From EX4572-165 sp002254885 (GTDB taxonomy: Archaea > Thermoplasmatota > E2 > DHVEG-1): 23,257 bases of DNA. The notes under the pieces were generated by a model. That model worked only from the letters and a program-made list of their open reading frames with translations, searched no databases and had not been told where the DNA came from. The stretch spans positions 1 through 23,257 of the forward strand of contig JAOZSQ010000031.1 of NCBI GenBank assembly GCA_029939595.1, written 5' to 3'. Numbering within the stretch: position 1 is the stretch's first letter; the number at the start of each line of letters is the position of its first letter. This document shows positions 6,629-14,604 of the stretch, piece after piece. Position numbers and translations under genes: made by a program.

Positions 6629-7267
6629 TTATTTTTTCTGTTTTTTATGTTGTTTTAAAGCATTGTCAAACTGTTTTCCTAAATCCTCTGTGAGTTCATC
6701 AAGTTCCCCTGTTTTAATGAGTGAAACTCCAATAAATGCCATTATAATTCCACCTATGGTTCCTGTTAAAAGGCTAATGAGAACTCCTTCAACGGTATCT
6801 TGTTTAGCACCAAACAATCTGAACCATTTAATAAATTCAAGGATCACACAAGAAGCCATTGTTCCAATTACAACAACAAAGGCCATCGCATATTTGTCCA
6901 TTATAAGTCCATCCCAATACACATGTAAAATATAGATAATGGCAAATGCTACAAATGCAACAAAAAGAGAGGTAAAAAACTGTGTGAGTTCACCAAACCA
7001 TGGAATAATAATATAGGCATCCAGAAGAACACCGACCATATTTAAAGCACAAACAAGCGCAAATAAAAGACCAATAGGCCAGGGAAGGGTAACCTCTATA
7101 TTTTTTTTTAATAACGAAGGAATAAATCCAATAAATACTGCAATAATACATCCAACAACCCAGACCCATTCATATTTTATTAATGCAATAATAAGTGTAA
7201 GAACAAGGACAACTTGAAGGCTATATGATGCAATAATCTCTTTATTATCTATTTTCTTTTTTTTCAT
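6629..7267 (-). CDS. Six-helix membrane protein, possibly YjdF/DUF2238-like
   Basis: I do not firmly recognise this 212-residue protein. It has six likely membrane helices (about residues 10-31, 33-52, 61-85, 94-116, 127-149 and 161-184) and a Lys-rich N terminus and C terminus (KQHKKQKK). The pattern WFGELTQFF, then ILEFIKWFRLFGAKQDT, then a Gly-rich last helix resembles the arrangement of acidic residues in YjdF/DUF2238 membrane proteins. The usual Asp/His pair of the first motif is not preserved. It begins 22 bases after folP and may be the last gene of the purN-folC-folP transcript. A folate-linked function is possible only by position. Confidence 0.45.
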   Translation of the reverse strand: MKKKKIDNKEIIASYSLQVVLVLTLIIALIKYEWVWVVGCIIAVFIGFIPSLLKKNIEVTLPWPIGLLFALVCALNMVGVLLDAYIIIPWFGELTQFFTSLFVAFVAFAIIYILHVYWDGLIMDKYAMAFVVVIGTMASCVILEFIKWFRLFGAKQDTVEGVLISLLTGTIGGIIMAFIGVSLIKTGELDELTEDLGKQFDNALKQHKKQKK

Positions 7268-7289
7268 ATAAATCCTAGTCGAATTGGGT

Positions 7290-8153
7290 TTATTTCATCC
7301 CCATAACACATTCAATTAGATTAAGGCAACGCTTTGTTTCTTTTACATCATGAACTCTTAAAAAATTGGCACCATGTAATACTGCAACACAAGCTGCTGC
7401 AAGACTTCCTTCTAATCTATCAGATGGGGGAAGTATCTTTTCTTGATCACAGATATTTCCAATAAATGTTTTACGTGAAGCACCAACCATTAAAGGATAA
7501 CCAAGGGATAATAACTCGTTTAACCGATTTAAAATAACACAATTATCTTCAATTCCGCTACCTGTTCTTTTTCCAAAACCAATACCTGGGTCAAGAATGA
7601 TCTGATGTTTCTTTATCTTATGTTCCAATGCATAATGAACTCGTTTCTGAAAAAAAAGTTTAATCTCATCAATTACCTCATCATAGCTAGGATTAATCTG
7701 CATATCAACAGGTTTCCCTTTCATATGCATCAGACAAATCGGCACTTGATATTCTGATACAATTTCAACAAGTTTTTTATCTGCTTGAAGTGCTGTTACA
7801 TCATTAACAAAACCTGCTCCATGATCAATTGCTAATTTAGCAACCATAGCTTTTGAGGTATCAATTGAAATTGGAGTTGATGTTTCAGAGGAAAGAGCAT
7901 CAATAATTGGAATTACCCTGTTAATTTCTTCTTCTTGTGATACTGGTTTTGCGCCAGGCCTAGTTGATTCACCACCAATATCAATGATGTCAGCTCCCTG
8001 TTCAATCATTTTTTTTGCTTGTTTAATAGCATCATCAAATGATTCATATTTTCCTCCGTCTGAAAATGAATCCGGAGTAACATTCAAAATACCCATTATA
8101 AGAGTTTTTTTTGAAAGATCAAATGTTTTATTTCCAATTATAATTTCTTTCAT
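7290..8153 (-). CDS. folP: Dihydropteroate synthase
   Basis: FolP joins p-aminobenzoate (or a related pterin acceptor) to 6-hydroxymethyl-7,8-dihydropterin pyrophosphate. All TIM-barrel signatures are present: MGILNVTPDSFSDGG (20-34), GGESTRPGA (60-68), SIDTS (96-100), LDPGIGFGK (187-195), VGASRK (223-228) and RVHD (266-269). At 287 residues it is a normal core enzyme. Its ATG overlaps the stop of the upstream 121-residue gene in ATGA, so the two are translationally coupled. That upstream protein corresponds to the extra N-terminal domain of longer DHPS enzymes. Together with folC and purN this places folate-type cofactor synthesis in this archaeon. The acceptor specificity cannot be read from the sequence. 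Confidence 0.95.
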   Translation of the reverse strand: MKEIIIGNKTFDLSKKTLIMGILNVTPDSFSDGGKYESFDDAIKQAKKMIEQGADIIDIGGESTRPGAKPVSQEEEINRVIPIIDALSSETSTPISIDTSKAMVAKLAIDHGAGFVNDVTALQADKKLVEIVSEYQVPICLMHMKGKPVDMQINPSYDEVIDEIKLFFQKRVHYALEHKIKKHQIILDPGIGFGKRTGSGIEDNCVILNRLNELLSLGYPLMVGASRKTFIGNICDQEKILPPSDRLEGSLAAACVAVLHGANFLRVHDVKETKRCLNLIECVMGMK

Positions 8154-8515
8154 AATATCGATAGTATAAGTTTATCTAGCTCTTGACTGACATTTTTTAA
8201 TCGTTGATAATGTCGTTTTAATTTATCAACAAGAGTCAGATGTTGTTGGAGTGTTCCACATATAAGAATGGATGTAGGTGCTCCATTCAATTGAAATGTG
8301 TGTTTTGGGACAGCAACTTCCCCACCAATTGATAACATGTCTTGTTTGATAATAATGGCATCTTGAAGATGTATATTTTCAAGCTCAATAATGCGATGAA
8401 TCATTTTAGGGGCCATTATTGGGATGCTTCCAGGATCACATCCAAGATTTTCAATAGCTACTTTCGCATCTTTTAAGTCAGAAATATTCTTTATTTTTGC
8501 ATTATGTTTTGACAC
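8150..8515 (-). CDS. Stand-alone N-terminal domain of long-form dihydropteroate synthase
   Basis: The 121-residue protein contains LGCDPGSIPIMAPK, then DAIIIKQDMLSIGGEVAVPK, and then SILICGTLQQHLTLVDKLKR. I recognise this as the domain that precedes the TIM barrel in the long DHPS of many deltaproteobacteria and some archaea. The pattern there is 'A.iiKQEMLs.GGdaAv.r' followed by 'LL.GTl.qy..L..KL..Q'. Here it is a separate gene overlapping folP by four bases (ATGA), so both halves are probably made in equal amounts and may bind each other. The start is GTG at 8515 with no clear ribosome binding site, 27 bases after folC. The role of the domain is not known to me. Confidence 0.7.
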   Translation of the reverse strand: MSKHNAKIKNISDLKDAKVAIENLGCDPGSIPIMAPKMIHRIIELENIHLQDAIIIKQDMLSIGGEVAVPKHTFQLNGAPTSILICGTLQQHLTLVDKLKRHYQRLKNVSQELDKLILSIL

Positions 8516-8542
8516 AAAAAAGTGAATAGTTGTTTTGTTATT

Positions 8543-9859
8543 TCAACCATTTGGAGTGTGCACCTTTAAATTTTTAAAATACGTGATTACTTCCTGAACT
8601 GTATAAAGAGAACCAGTTATAATTATGATATCTTCTTTAAGGGAAATTTCAAAACCTTTTTTTATGGCTTGATCAACAGAACCAGTTAAAAAAATGTTTT
8701 TCTCAGAAAAAAAAGAAGAAACCGTTTTTAATAATTCTTGTTGATTTACTGCACGGATATTTTTTGACTTTGTAAGTATTATTGATTTAGTAACTGCTTG
8801 AATTTCTTTTATCATTTCATGAACGTTTTTATCTTTTAAAACCCCAAAAATTAGTATTATTTTTTTCCCAGGAAACAATGAAGAAACCGTGTTTTTCAGC
8901 TCATGTATTCCTCCTGGATTATGCGCTCCATCAATAAGGACAATAGGGTTATTATGAACCATTTTCATCCTTCCAGGATGAACCATTGATTTCACCCCAT
9001 TTTGAATGGATTCTTGTGAAATAAAAACACCTTTCATCTGTAATTGTTCAATAGTATAAATTGCAATTGAGAGATTCTGTTTCTGAAAGCTACCTATCTC
9101 ACTTGTTTCAAGTACATATGAATCCATATTTCCTTGAATTTCAATAATCTGAAAATCTAAATTTGATTCTTTAATTGTGCTTATATTTCTTTTGACTATG
9201 CTAATAGGTGCATGGTGTTTTCTTGCATTATTTTGAATTACTTTCAATGCTTCTCCTTGCACACCCGTAATTACTGATACATTGTTTTTGATAATTCCTG
9301 CTTTTTCAAAAGCAATTTCTTCGAGGGTTTCACCTAAAATATGTTGATGATCATATGAGATATTTGTGATGACTGCTGCAATTGGTAAAACAACGTTTGT
9401 AGCATCATACCTTCCACCTAGACCCACCTCAATGATAGCATAATCAACCTTTTTTTCTTTAAAAAATAAGAAGCCAAGTACCGTACATATTTCAAAATAC
9501 GTAGGATGAAGTTCTTTCTTTTCTAAATTATCCACAACATTTTTAATGATTGAGATATAATATGAAAAATCTTTTTTTGAGATTATTTTATTGTTAATAC
9601 ATATCCGTTCTCGAATTGATTCTAGATGTGGTGATGTGAATAAACCAACTTGATATCCTTCTTCTGTTAGTATAGAAGAAATATAGCGACAAACAGATCC
9701 TTTTCCATTTGTTCCTGCAACATGAATTACATGTAATTTTTTTTCTGGATTATTAAGCTGATCTAAAATTGAAATAATACGATTTAAACTCAGTTTCATC
9801 CCAAATCGTTGAGATCTATTCAACCATGAAACAGCTTGTTGATAGTCCATATTAATCAT
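8543..9859 (-). CDS. folC: Folylpolyglutamate synthase / dihydrofolate synthase
   Basis: FolC is a Mur-ligase-type ATP-dependent enzyme that adds glutamate to dihydropteroate or folate. Seen here are the ATP loop GTNGKGS (49-55), SPHLESIRERI (76-86), YFEICTVLGF (121-130), EVGLGGRYDATN (144-155), HPGR (294-297) and DGAHNPGG (310-317). The last marks the C-terminal domain. The length of 438 residues is usual. The first ATG (9859) sits inside TAATG, overlapping the purN stop. A second ATG nine bases downstream is an equally possible start. Whether it acts as dihydrofolate synthase, as polyglutamylase or as both cannot be decided. Operon context with purN and folP fits synthesis and use of 10-formyltetrahydrofolate. 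Confidence 0.95.
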   Translation of the reverse strand: MINMDYQQAVSWLNRSQRFGMKLSLNRIISILDQLNNPEKKLHVIHVAGTNGKGSVCRYISSILTEEGYQVGLFTSPHLESIRERICINNKIISKKDFSYYISIIKNVVDNLEKKELHPTYFEICTVLGFLFFKEKKVDYAIIEVGLGGRYDATNVVLPIAAVITNISYDHQHILGETLEEIAFEKAGIIKNNVSVITGVQGEALKVIQNNARKHHAPISIVKRNISTIKESNLDFQIIEIQGNMDSYVLETSEIGSFQKQNLSIAIYTIEQLQMKGVFISQESIQNGVKSMVHPGRMKMVHNNPIVLIDGAHNPGGIHELKNTVSSLFPGKKIILIFGVLKDKNVHEMIKEIQAVTKSIILTKSKNIRAVNQQELLKTVSSFFSEKNIFLTGSVDQAIKKGFEISLKEDIIIITGSLYTVQEVITYFKNLKVHTPNG

Positions 9860-10530
9860 TAATATCCATCAGAATACAAAACATCAGGGATCACGGGATA
9901 ACTTTCTAACCATGAGTCGCTAGTTTTAATAGATACAATTCGCCCCTCTATTTTTAGCCTCTTTTCAGCAAATAATTGAATGGTTCTTGGCAAAATCTGA
10001 TGTTCAACATCTAAAATTCTCTGTTTTAACGATTCTTTTGAATCACTAGACAACACTTTCAATGCTGCCTGTAATATTATGGGCCCATGATCCATTTCAT
10101 TATCAATAAAATGTGTTGTACATCCAGCAAGTTTTACCCCATAATTAAATGCCTGATCTTGCCCATTTACTCCTTTAAATGAAGGAAGCAATGCAGGGTG
10201 AATATTAATCAATTTTCCAAACCATTGTTCTACAAAAAAATCTGAAAGAATACGCATGTAACCAGCACCAACTATCAAATCAAGATTATATTTTTCACAT
10301 TCTTCATTCAACTGTTTATCGTAACTGATGCGATTGAGGTTTTTTGGATTCAAAAACACAGCAGGAATCTTGTGTTTTCTTGCTCTTTCCAATGCATATG
10401 CCGATTCATTATCACTAATAACAACAACAACTGATGCAGCAATTTTTCCCTTTTCAGATGCATCAATGATGCTTTGTAGATCTGTACCACCACCAGATGC
10501 AATGACTCCTACTCGAATAGATTTTACCAT
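9859..10530 (-). CDS. purN: Phosphoribosylglycinamide formyltransferase
   Basis: PurN transfers a formyl group from 10-formyltetrahydrofolate to GAR in the third step of purine synthesis. The 223-residue protein has the N-terminal phosphate loop VIASGGGTDLQS (9-20) and the catalytic set Asn109 and His111 in NIHPALLPSFKG, with Asp147 in FIDNEMDHGP. These match the Asn/His/Asp triad of the family. The C-terminal tail ends with DVLYSDGY. It heads the purN-folC-folP cluster. An 80-base gap separates it from trm1, and GGATGAGATGAT just before the ATG can act as ribosome binding site. A TATA-like AATTAATAAAT lies further upstream. Its dependence on formylfolate fits the neighbouring folate genes. 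Confidence 0.95.
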   Translation of the reverse strand: MVKSIRVGVIASGGGTDLQSIIDASEKGKIAASVVVVISDNESAYALERARKHKIPAVFLNPKNLNRISYDKQLNEECEKYNLDLIVGAGYMRILSDFFVEQWFGKLINIHPALLPSFKGVNGQDQAFNYGVKLAGCTTHFIDNEMDHGPIILQAALKVLSSDSKESLKQRILDVEHQILPRTIQLFAEKRLKIEGRIVSIKTSDSWLESYPVIPDVLYSDGY

Positions 10531-10610
10531 ATCATCTCATCCAATAATCAATAGATAGATACATACAATTTTGATTTATTAATTATCTGATTTGATTATC
10601 CTTATGTTAT

Positions 10611-11729
10611 TCATATCAAGCAAAGGAATGTTTCTTCAATGATTTTTTTAGGTGCATTTGTTTTAAAACCTGTTGGATCAAATTGAGTTTTAGTGATAAA
10701 AAATCCTTTATTCTGAATCTCTTCTATCAAATCATCTAATTGAGGTGGACTTTTCTTAAAAGTTTTTGAAAGTGTATTTGTTGAATAATAAAATGGGGGC
10801 ATTATTGATTCTTGTTCAAGAATACTAAAAAGGGCAGATATTTGTTTTTCCGTTTGAACTTTTTTATTTGGAATTATTTGTAATATTTCTGAAAGGGCCT
10901 GTTTGTTATGTAAATACCCAGTCCAAACTGGCCCAATATAGGTTTCTTTATTGTTTTGTCCTGGAATGATTGAGGATTTAATTTGATGTATCTGATCAAT
11001 GACATGATTTGCATTTTTCACACCTTTTTTTATTATGAGATAACAACGAATGTAATGATCAGTACTATAGCATAATAACGGCTCAATTCCCTTGTCATAT
11101 TTTCCAGCTTGCCGTCCAATAAATCCAATTAAAATCCGAAGTGCAGCTTCATGCATACAACACCCATGGATCGGTACTGCATTATAGCGCCTTTTACATA
11201 CCTTAGGATACACACCACAGAGAGTTGCAGTATCCGTTGCAGAAACTGCAATGATGCCATTGTTTTTTATTGAACGAAGTGCTGAATCAATAAAAACAGC
11301 AGGTGAACCAAAAGGATCAATATCTATATAGTCGTAATTATTCTGAGACATTATTGTGTGAATGTTTTCAGAAGAAAGTGTAAATGAATCTTTGTTGAAT
11401 TTTTCTGAGTTTTTCTTCATTAATTGAAAGGCACTCTCTGAGAAATCATTTATGGTAACATGGAGATCACCTGATACTTCATTTAAAAAACGAAAACCAC
11501 GAATGCCTGATGCAGCCATTCCATCAAGAACATTACTTATTCTATTTTTCTGATCTATGAGATATTGAAGAACAAGAATGGAGATATCTCTATTCATAGT
11601 CATTGCAGGATTATAAAATGGAAGTCCCTGTTTTTGTCCAGGTCCCTTTGAAAGTTTATTATTTTTTGTATAAACAAATAATGATGTTTTCCCTTCAATA
11701 ATGTTTTTTAATTTTGGTTTTTCTATCAT
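10611..11729 (-). CDS. trm1: tRNA (guanine(26)-N(2))-dimethyltransferase
   Basis: Trm1 makes m2G/m22G at position 26 of tRNA, a modification typical of archaea and eukaryotes. The 372-residue protein has the substrate-side YNPAMTMNRDIS (39-50), the S-adenosylmethionine loop DGMAASGIRGFR (69-80), and the family motif DIDPFGSP (136-143). ATDTATLCG and RRYNAVPIHGCCMHE follow, and a C-terminal domain ends with FDPTGFKTNAPKKII. Size and motif order are normal. The start is six bases after the stop of the NTPase gene, so both are read from one transcript. Confidence 0.95.
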   Translation of the reverse strand: MIEKPKLKNIIEGKTSLFVYTKNNKLSKGPGQKQGLPFYNPAMTMNRDISILVLQYLIDQKNRISNVLDGMAASGIRGFRFLNEVSGDLHVTINDFSESAFQLMKKNSEKFNKDSFTLSSENIHTIMSQNNYDYIDIDPFGSPAVFIDSALRSIKNNGIIAVSATDTATLCGVYPKVCKRRYNAVPIHGCCMHEAALRILIGFIGRQAGKYDKGIEPLLCYSTDHYIRCYLIIKKGVKNANHVIDQIHQIKSSIIPGQNNKETYIGPVWTGYLHNKQALSEILQIIPNKKVQTEKQISALFSILEQESIMPPFYYSTNTLSKTFKKSPPQLDDLIEEIQNKGFFITKTQFDPTGFKTNAPKKIIEETFLCLI

Positions 11730-11735
11730 GGAAAA

Positions 11736-12296
11736 CTAATAAAGTGGGGGGAGTTTTTCTCTCATGATCTTTTCAATTTTATATGGGAGTAAATTGCGAT
11801 TAACGGGAGTTACCTCTAAAATTCGAATGTCATCACGTCTTCTAACATCTTGAAGAAGTGGAGTTCTAGATTTTTTATGAAGTGTTACCATGATTGGTTT
11901 ATCACTATCAAGAGCTGAAATAACCGTATCACAGAATGGTTCGGAAAGCATCTCCATTTTACCAATTTCATCAATGATGATGACATGAATATTATCATCT
12001 GTTATTGCTTGTTCAATTGCAGGTATTCCAATGTTTTCAAGCGGGCCAATATCCACACCATACTCACCAACTTGATCTTTATCTTCGAAATCAACATGTG
12101 CAAAGACATCTTTTTCTCCTGATTTCCAGTTTACAATTTCAAAACCGACATGTTCCTCTTTTTCAATGACTGATTCGGTGATCATTCCTTGACAAGAATA
12201 TCCTGCATCCTCTAAAAATCCAATTATTCTTTTTAGGGACTCAGTTTTTCCAACATGGGGCATGCCAGTAATGCCTATTTTTGGTATATCATCCAT
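11736..12296 (-). CDS. Nucleoside-triphosphatase, THEP1 family
   Basis: This 186-residue P-loop protein has Walker A GMPHVGKT (11-18) and Walker B VIIIDEIGKME (105-115). It also has GMITESV in between and a C-terminal VTPVNRNLLPYKIEKIM, the layout of THEP1 (NTPase_1) enzymes. These hydrolyse NTPs to NDP in vitro and are also called cancer-related nucleoside-triphosphatase homologues. The biological role in archaea is unknown. It is first in a two-gene unit with trm1; whether the link is functional is unclear. No ribosome binding site is evident before the ATG, so the message may be leaderless. Confidence 0.88.
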   Translation of the reverse strand: MDDIPKIGITGMPHVGKTESLKRIIGFLEDAGYSCQGMITESVIEKEEHVGFEIVNWKSGEKDVFAHVDFEDKDQVGEYGVDIGPLENIGIPAIEQAITDDNIHVIIIDEIGKMEMLSEPFCDTVISALDSDKPIMVTLHKKSRTPLLQDVRRRDDIRILEVTPVNRNLLPYKIEKIMREKLPPLY

Positions 12297-12350
12297 AATT
12301 ACGAATTATGTAATGCATTATTTGTTTAGAAATGTTTGGGACATTATATT

Positions 12351-12387
12351 AACGATAAAAAATAAAAAAAGAGGGTTAGAATAACCC
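12351..12387 (-). terminator. Hairpin/T-tract terminator of the PKD-protein gene
   Basis: On the minus strand GGGTTA-TTC-TAACCC is a perfect six-base stem with a three-base loop (plus-strand 12373-12387). It is followed by TC, seven T, A and six T. The stem includes the stop codon of the PKD-protein gene. The layout is like a factor-independent terminator. Confidence 0.55.
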
Positions 12388-13812
12388 AATAAATATCTTT
12401 GAAAGTCGTGGAAATAATTCCAAAAATTCCCAAAAATTTTCAAACAGATTAAATGTTTTCCCTTTCGGCATGCTTACCGATAATGGGTCTGACCAAATAC
12501 TTTCTGCATCATTACTGTCTTTTGTTTTTACTTTAATGCTGTATGATCCTTCTGCAGACCAAATATGTGATTCGCTTGCAGTTTGACCTGAACTATATGG
12601 TCCTTTCCATCCACTATTTGACCCATCGCCCCAGTCAAACCAGTAATATATCTGATCTCCATCGTCATCTGTTGTTGTCGAGGTATATGTATATGATGAC
12701 CCCTTTACTCCTGTTGAAGGACCTGAGATACTTGGTTTGTTTGGTGGTTGATTTGAGGATATTGTAATTGTTTTTGCTAATGAAAAACTACTTTGAGCAC
12801 CATATTCATCCTCGGCAATTACTTGAATATAATAAGTTCCAGGTATTGTCCAAGAATGCGAACGTGCCTCTGAGCTCCCACTAGCTTTTAGTCCACTCCA
12901 TTCATCAACAGTTCCATCTCCATTCCAATCCCAACCATATTTTACTTGATCACCGTCAGGATCAGTTGTACTTGTTGAAAACGAATAATCCACACCAGTA
13001 TTTCCTGCACTAGATCCAGATGGTTTACTAGGGGTATTAGGTGGATCATTACTAGTTCCGCTTATTGTAACAACTTTTGGTATAGAAAAACTACTTTGAG
13101 CTCCATATGTGTCTTTTGCAAGAATTCGCAATGGAAATGTTCCAGGTGTGCTAAAAGTGATATAAACAGTGTATGTTGCTCCTGATGGATAATACGATGA
13201 AGACCAGAAATCAATGTTATCATCATTATTTATGTCAAGACCATATGCTATATGATCTCCATTTGGATCAGTTGTACTTGTTGAATATGATAATGTTTCA
13301 CCAACGCTGCCCGATGATGGACCATTAAGTTGACTTGGAGTATTTGGCGAGTCATTATCAACAACAATAAAATCAATATTAAAATATCGTACTCCTCCAC
13401 CATCATTAGCAGAAATACTCACGAAACCAGAATATGGTCCTGCAGATAAACCTGTTGTATCGATACGGACGGTTACTGTGTCATGTTCTCCTGTTGATGA
13501 TCCAGATGTAGGGTTAGGTGATACCCAAGTATGAATGATGCCAAGTGTCCATGTTAAGGTACTTGATCCACCATTCCAAATATCAAATGTAGTTTGATAT
13601 AGATGTCCTTCTGTTACAGATCCAAAATCATGAGACATTGGGTAATAAACAAGATCTGGCGATAATGTTGTTATTGCATTCGTTTCAGCATCAATATTAG
13701 TTTCTTTTTGTATTGCACTAATCTGTGGAATAGCTAAAATCATTAGAATTGCGACTAATATAGATATTAAACTGCCTTTAATTTTTATTTTTTTATTCAT
13801 TTGCTTCCCCAT
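12376..13812 (-). CDS. Secreted PKD-repeat protein with N-terminal BACON/Ig-like domain
   Basis: The 478-residue protein begins with a signal peptide (ISILVAILMILAIPQISA, ending near residue 33). A beta-sandwich domain follows at about 53-150, with HDFGSVTEGH, TLTWTLG and GPYSGFVSISAN, like BACON or similar Ig-like domains. Three PKD/Ig-like repeats follow at about 155-250, 255-351 and 354-447, each with STTDP.GD or TTTDDDGD and a late aromatic-rich strand. YGAQSSFS recurs in the first two, a sign of internal duplication. The tail after MPKGK (448-452) is a short hydrophobic stretch FNLFENFWEFLELFPRLSKI without PGF or an Arg cluster. ATG 13800 has GGGGA five bases upstream and may be the true start. 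A TATA-like AATATAAAAC (13831-13840) lies upstream. Likely a surface or extracellular binding protein; the ligand is unknown. Confidence 0.8.
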   Translation of the reverse strand: MGKQMNKKIKIKGSLISILVAILMILAIPQISAIQKETNIDAETNAITTLSPDLVYYPMSHDFGSVTEGHLYQTTFDIWNGGSSTLTWTLGIIHTWVSPNPTSGSSTGEHDTVTVRIDTTGLSAGPYSGFVSISANDGGGVRYFNIDFIVVDNDSPNTPSQLNGPSSGSVGETLSYSTSTTDPNGDHIAYGLDINNDDNIDFWSSSYYPSGATYTVYITFSTPGTFPLRILAKDTYGAQSSFSIPKVVTISGTSNDPPNTPSKPSGSSAGNTGVDYSFSTSTTDPDGDQVKYGWDWNGDGTVDEWSGLKASGSSEARSHSWTIPGTYYIQVIAEDEYGAQSSFSLAKTITISSNQPPNKPSISGPSTGVKGSSYTYTSTTTDDDGDQIYYWFDWGDGSNSGWKGPYSSGQTASESHIWSAEGSYSIKVKTKDSNDAESIWSDPLSVSMPKGKTFNLFENFWEFLELFPRLSKIFIGLF

Positions 13813-13920
13813 ATTTACGAATATAATATTGTTTTATATTATTTTCCATTGATTTTTTAACATTTAATCTGAATATAAAGATAATAAAATTTATTGGTGA
13901 ATTTTTAAAGTGAACTTTAT

Positions 13921-14604
13921 CTATTTATGCCTAAATGCAATTGGACCAATGAACATGTATAATAATGAAAGTACTAATAAAAGCCAAATAAAAATACTAT
14001 CAAAAACGGTATCAAAAATAATGACAAGAAAAATCAAACTTGCAGAAATAATACTAAGTTTATTTGGGGGTTTCAAATAATGAATTGTTGATATCATAAG
14101 AAACGATAACAATAAAATTACAAATATGCAGTAAAAGAAAGGTATATTAAGATAAGTGCAAGTTAAAAGAATTATTGCTGCCGCAGGAGCTGGAAGACCC
14201 ATGAAATAATCCGTTGTTTTTAAAGGATGAAATGCCGCAAGACGGATAATGCTACAAATAAGATAGAATGAAACAACTCCAATAAATGAAAGAAGTACAA
14301 ATATGGATTGGTTGGATAACTGATTATAATATATGTGAAACACAAAAAAACCCGTGGCAATTCCTGTTGAAGTTAAATCTGCCATTGATTCAAGATATGG
14401 ACCCATTTCTCCTTTTCTTGTTTTTCTTGCAACAATTCCATCAAGTCCATCTGCAAGCAATGCAAGAAGAATAAATGTAAATGACAATCGATACGCTAAT
14501 GTTGGGTTTATCGATAATATTAATATTGCAATGAATCCAAATAGTGCATTGAGCATACTAATGATATCAGCAGGTACAATAAGTTTAATCATTGGATGCT
14601 GCAT
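13921..14604 (-). CDS. pssA: CDP-alcohol phosphatidyltransferase, PssA-like (archaetidylserine synthase)
   Basis: This membrane enzyme, with about six helices, should make archaetidylserine from CDP-archaeol and serine. The family motif is seen as ADGLDGIVAR ... GPYLESMAD: Asp52, Asp55, Gly56, Ala59, Arg60, Gly68, Glu72 and Asp76. The third acidic position is Glu instead of the usual Asp. The neighbouring decarboxylase fits a serine head-group product. The second ATG (14592) overlaps the pssD stop in ATGA and may be the true start; the first ATG overlaps by 16 bases. Substrate is inferred from context. A small palindrome TAAAGTGAACTTTA (13906-13919) lies just past the stop and may help termination. 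Confidence 0.85.
   Translation of the reverse strand: MQHPMIKLIVPADIISMLNALFGFIAILILSINPTLAYRLSFTFILLALLADGLDGIVARKTRKGEMGPYLESMADLTSTGIATGFFVFHIYYNQLSNQSIFVLLSFIGVVSFYLICSIIRLAAFHPLKTTDYFMGLPAPAAAIILLTCTYLNIPFFYCIFVILLLSFLMISTIHYLKPPNKLSIISASLIFLVIIFDTVFDSIFIWLLLVLSLLYMFIGPIAFRHK

Noticed and set aside
6594..6935. Plus-strand open frame of 113 codons
   Set aside because: It is the antisense shadow of the six-helix membrane-protein gene and starts inside the hairpin region.
13906..13919. Palindrome TAAAGTGAACTTTA after pssA as an operator or strong terminator
   Set aside because: It has only six AT-rich base pairs and no T-tract follows on the minus strand, so a firm call is not justified.
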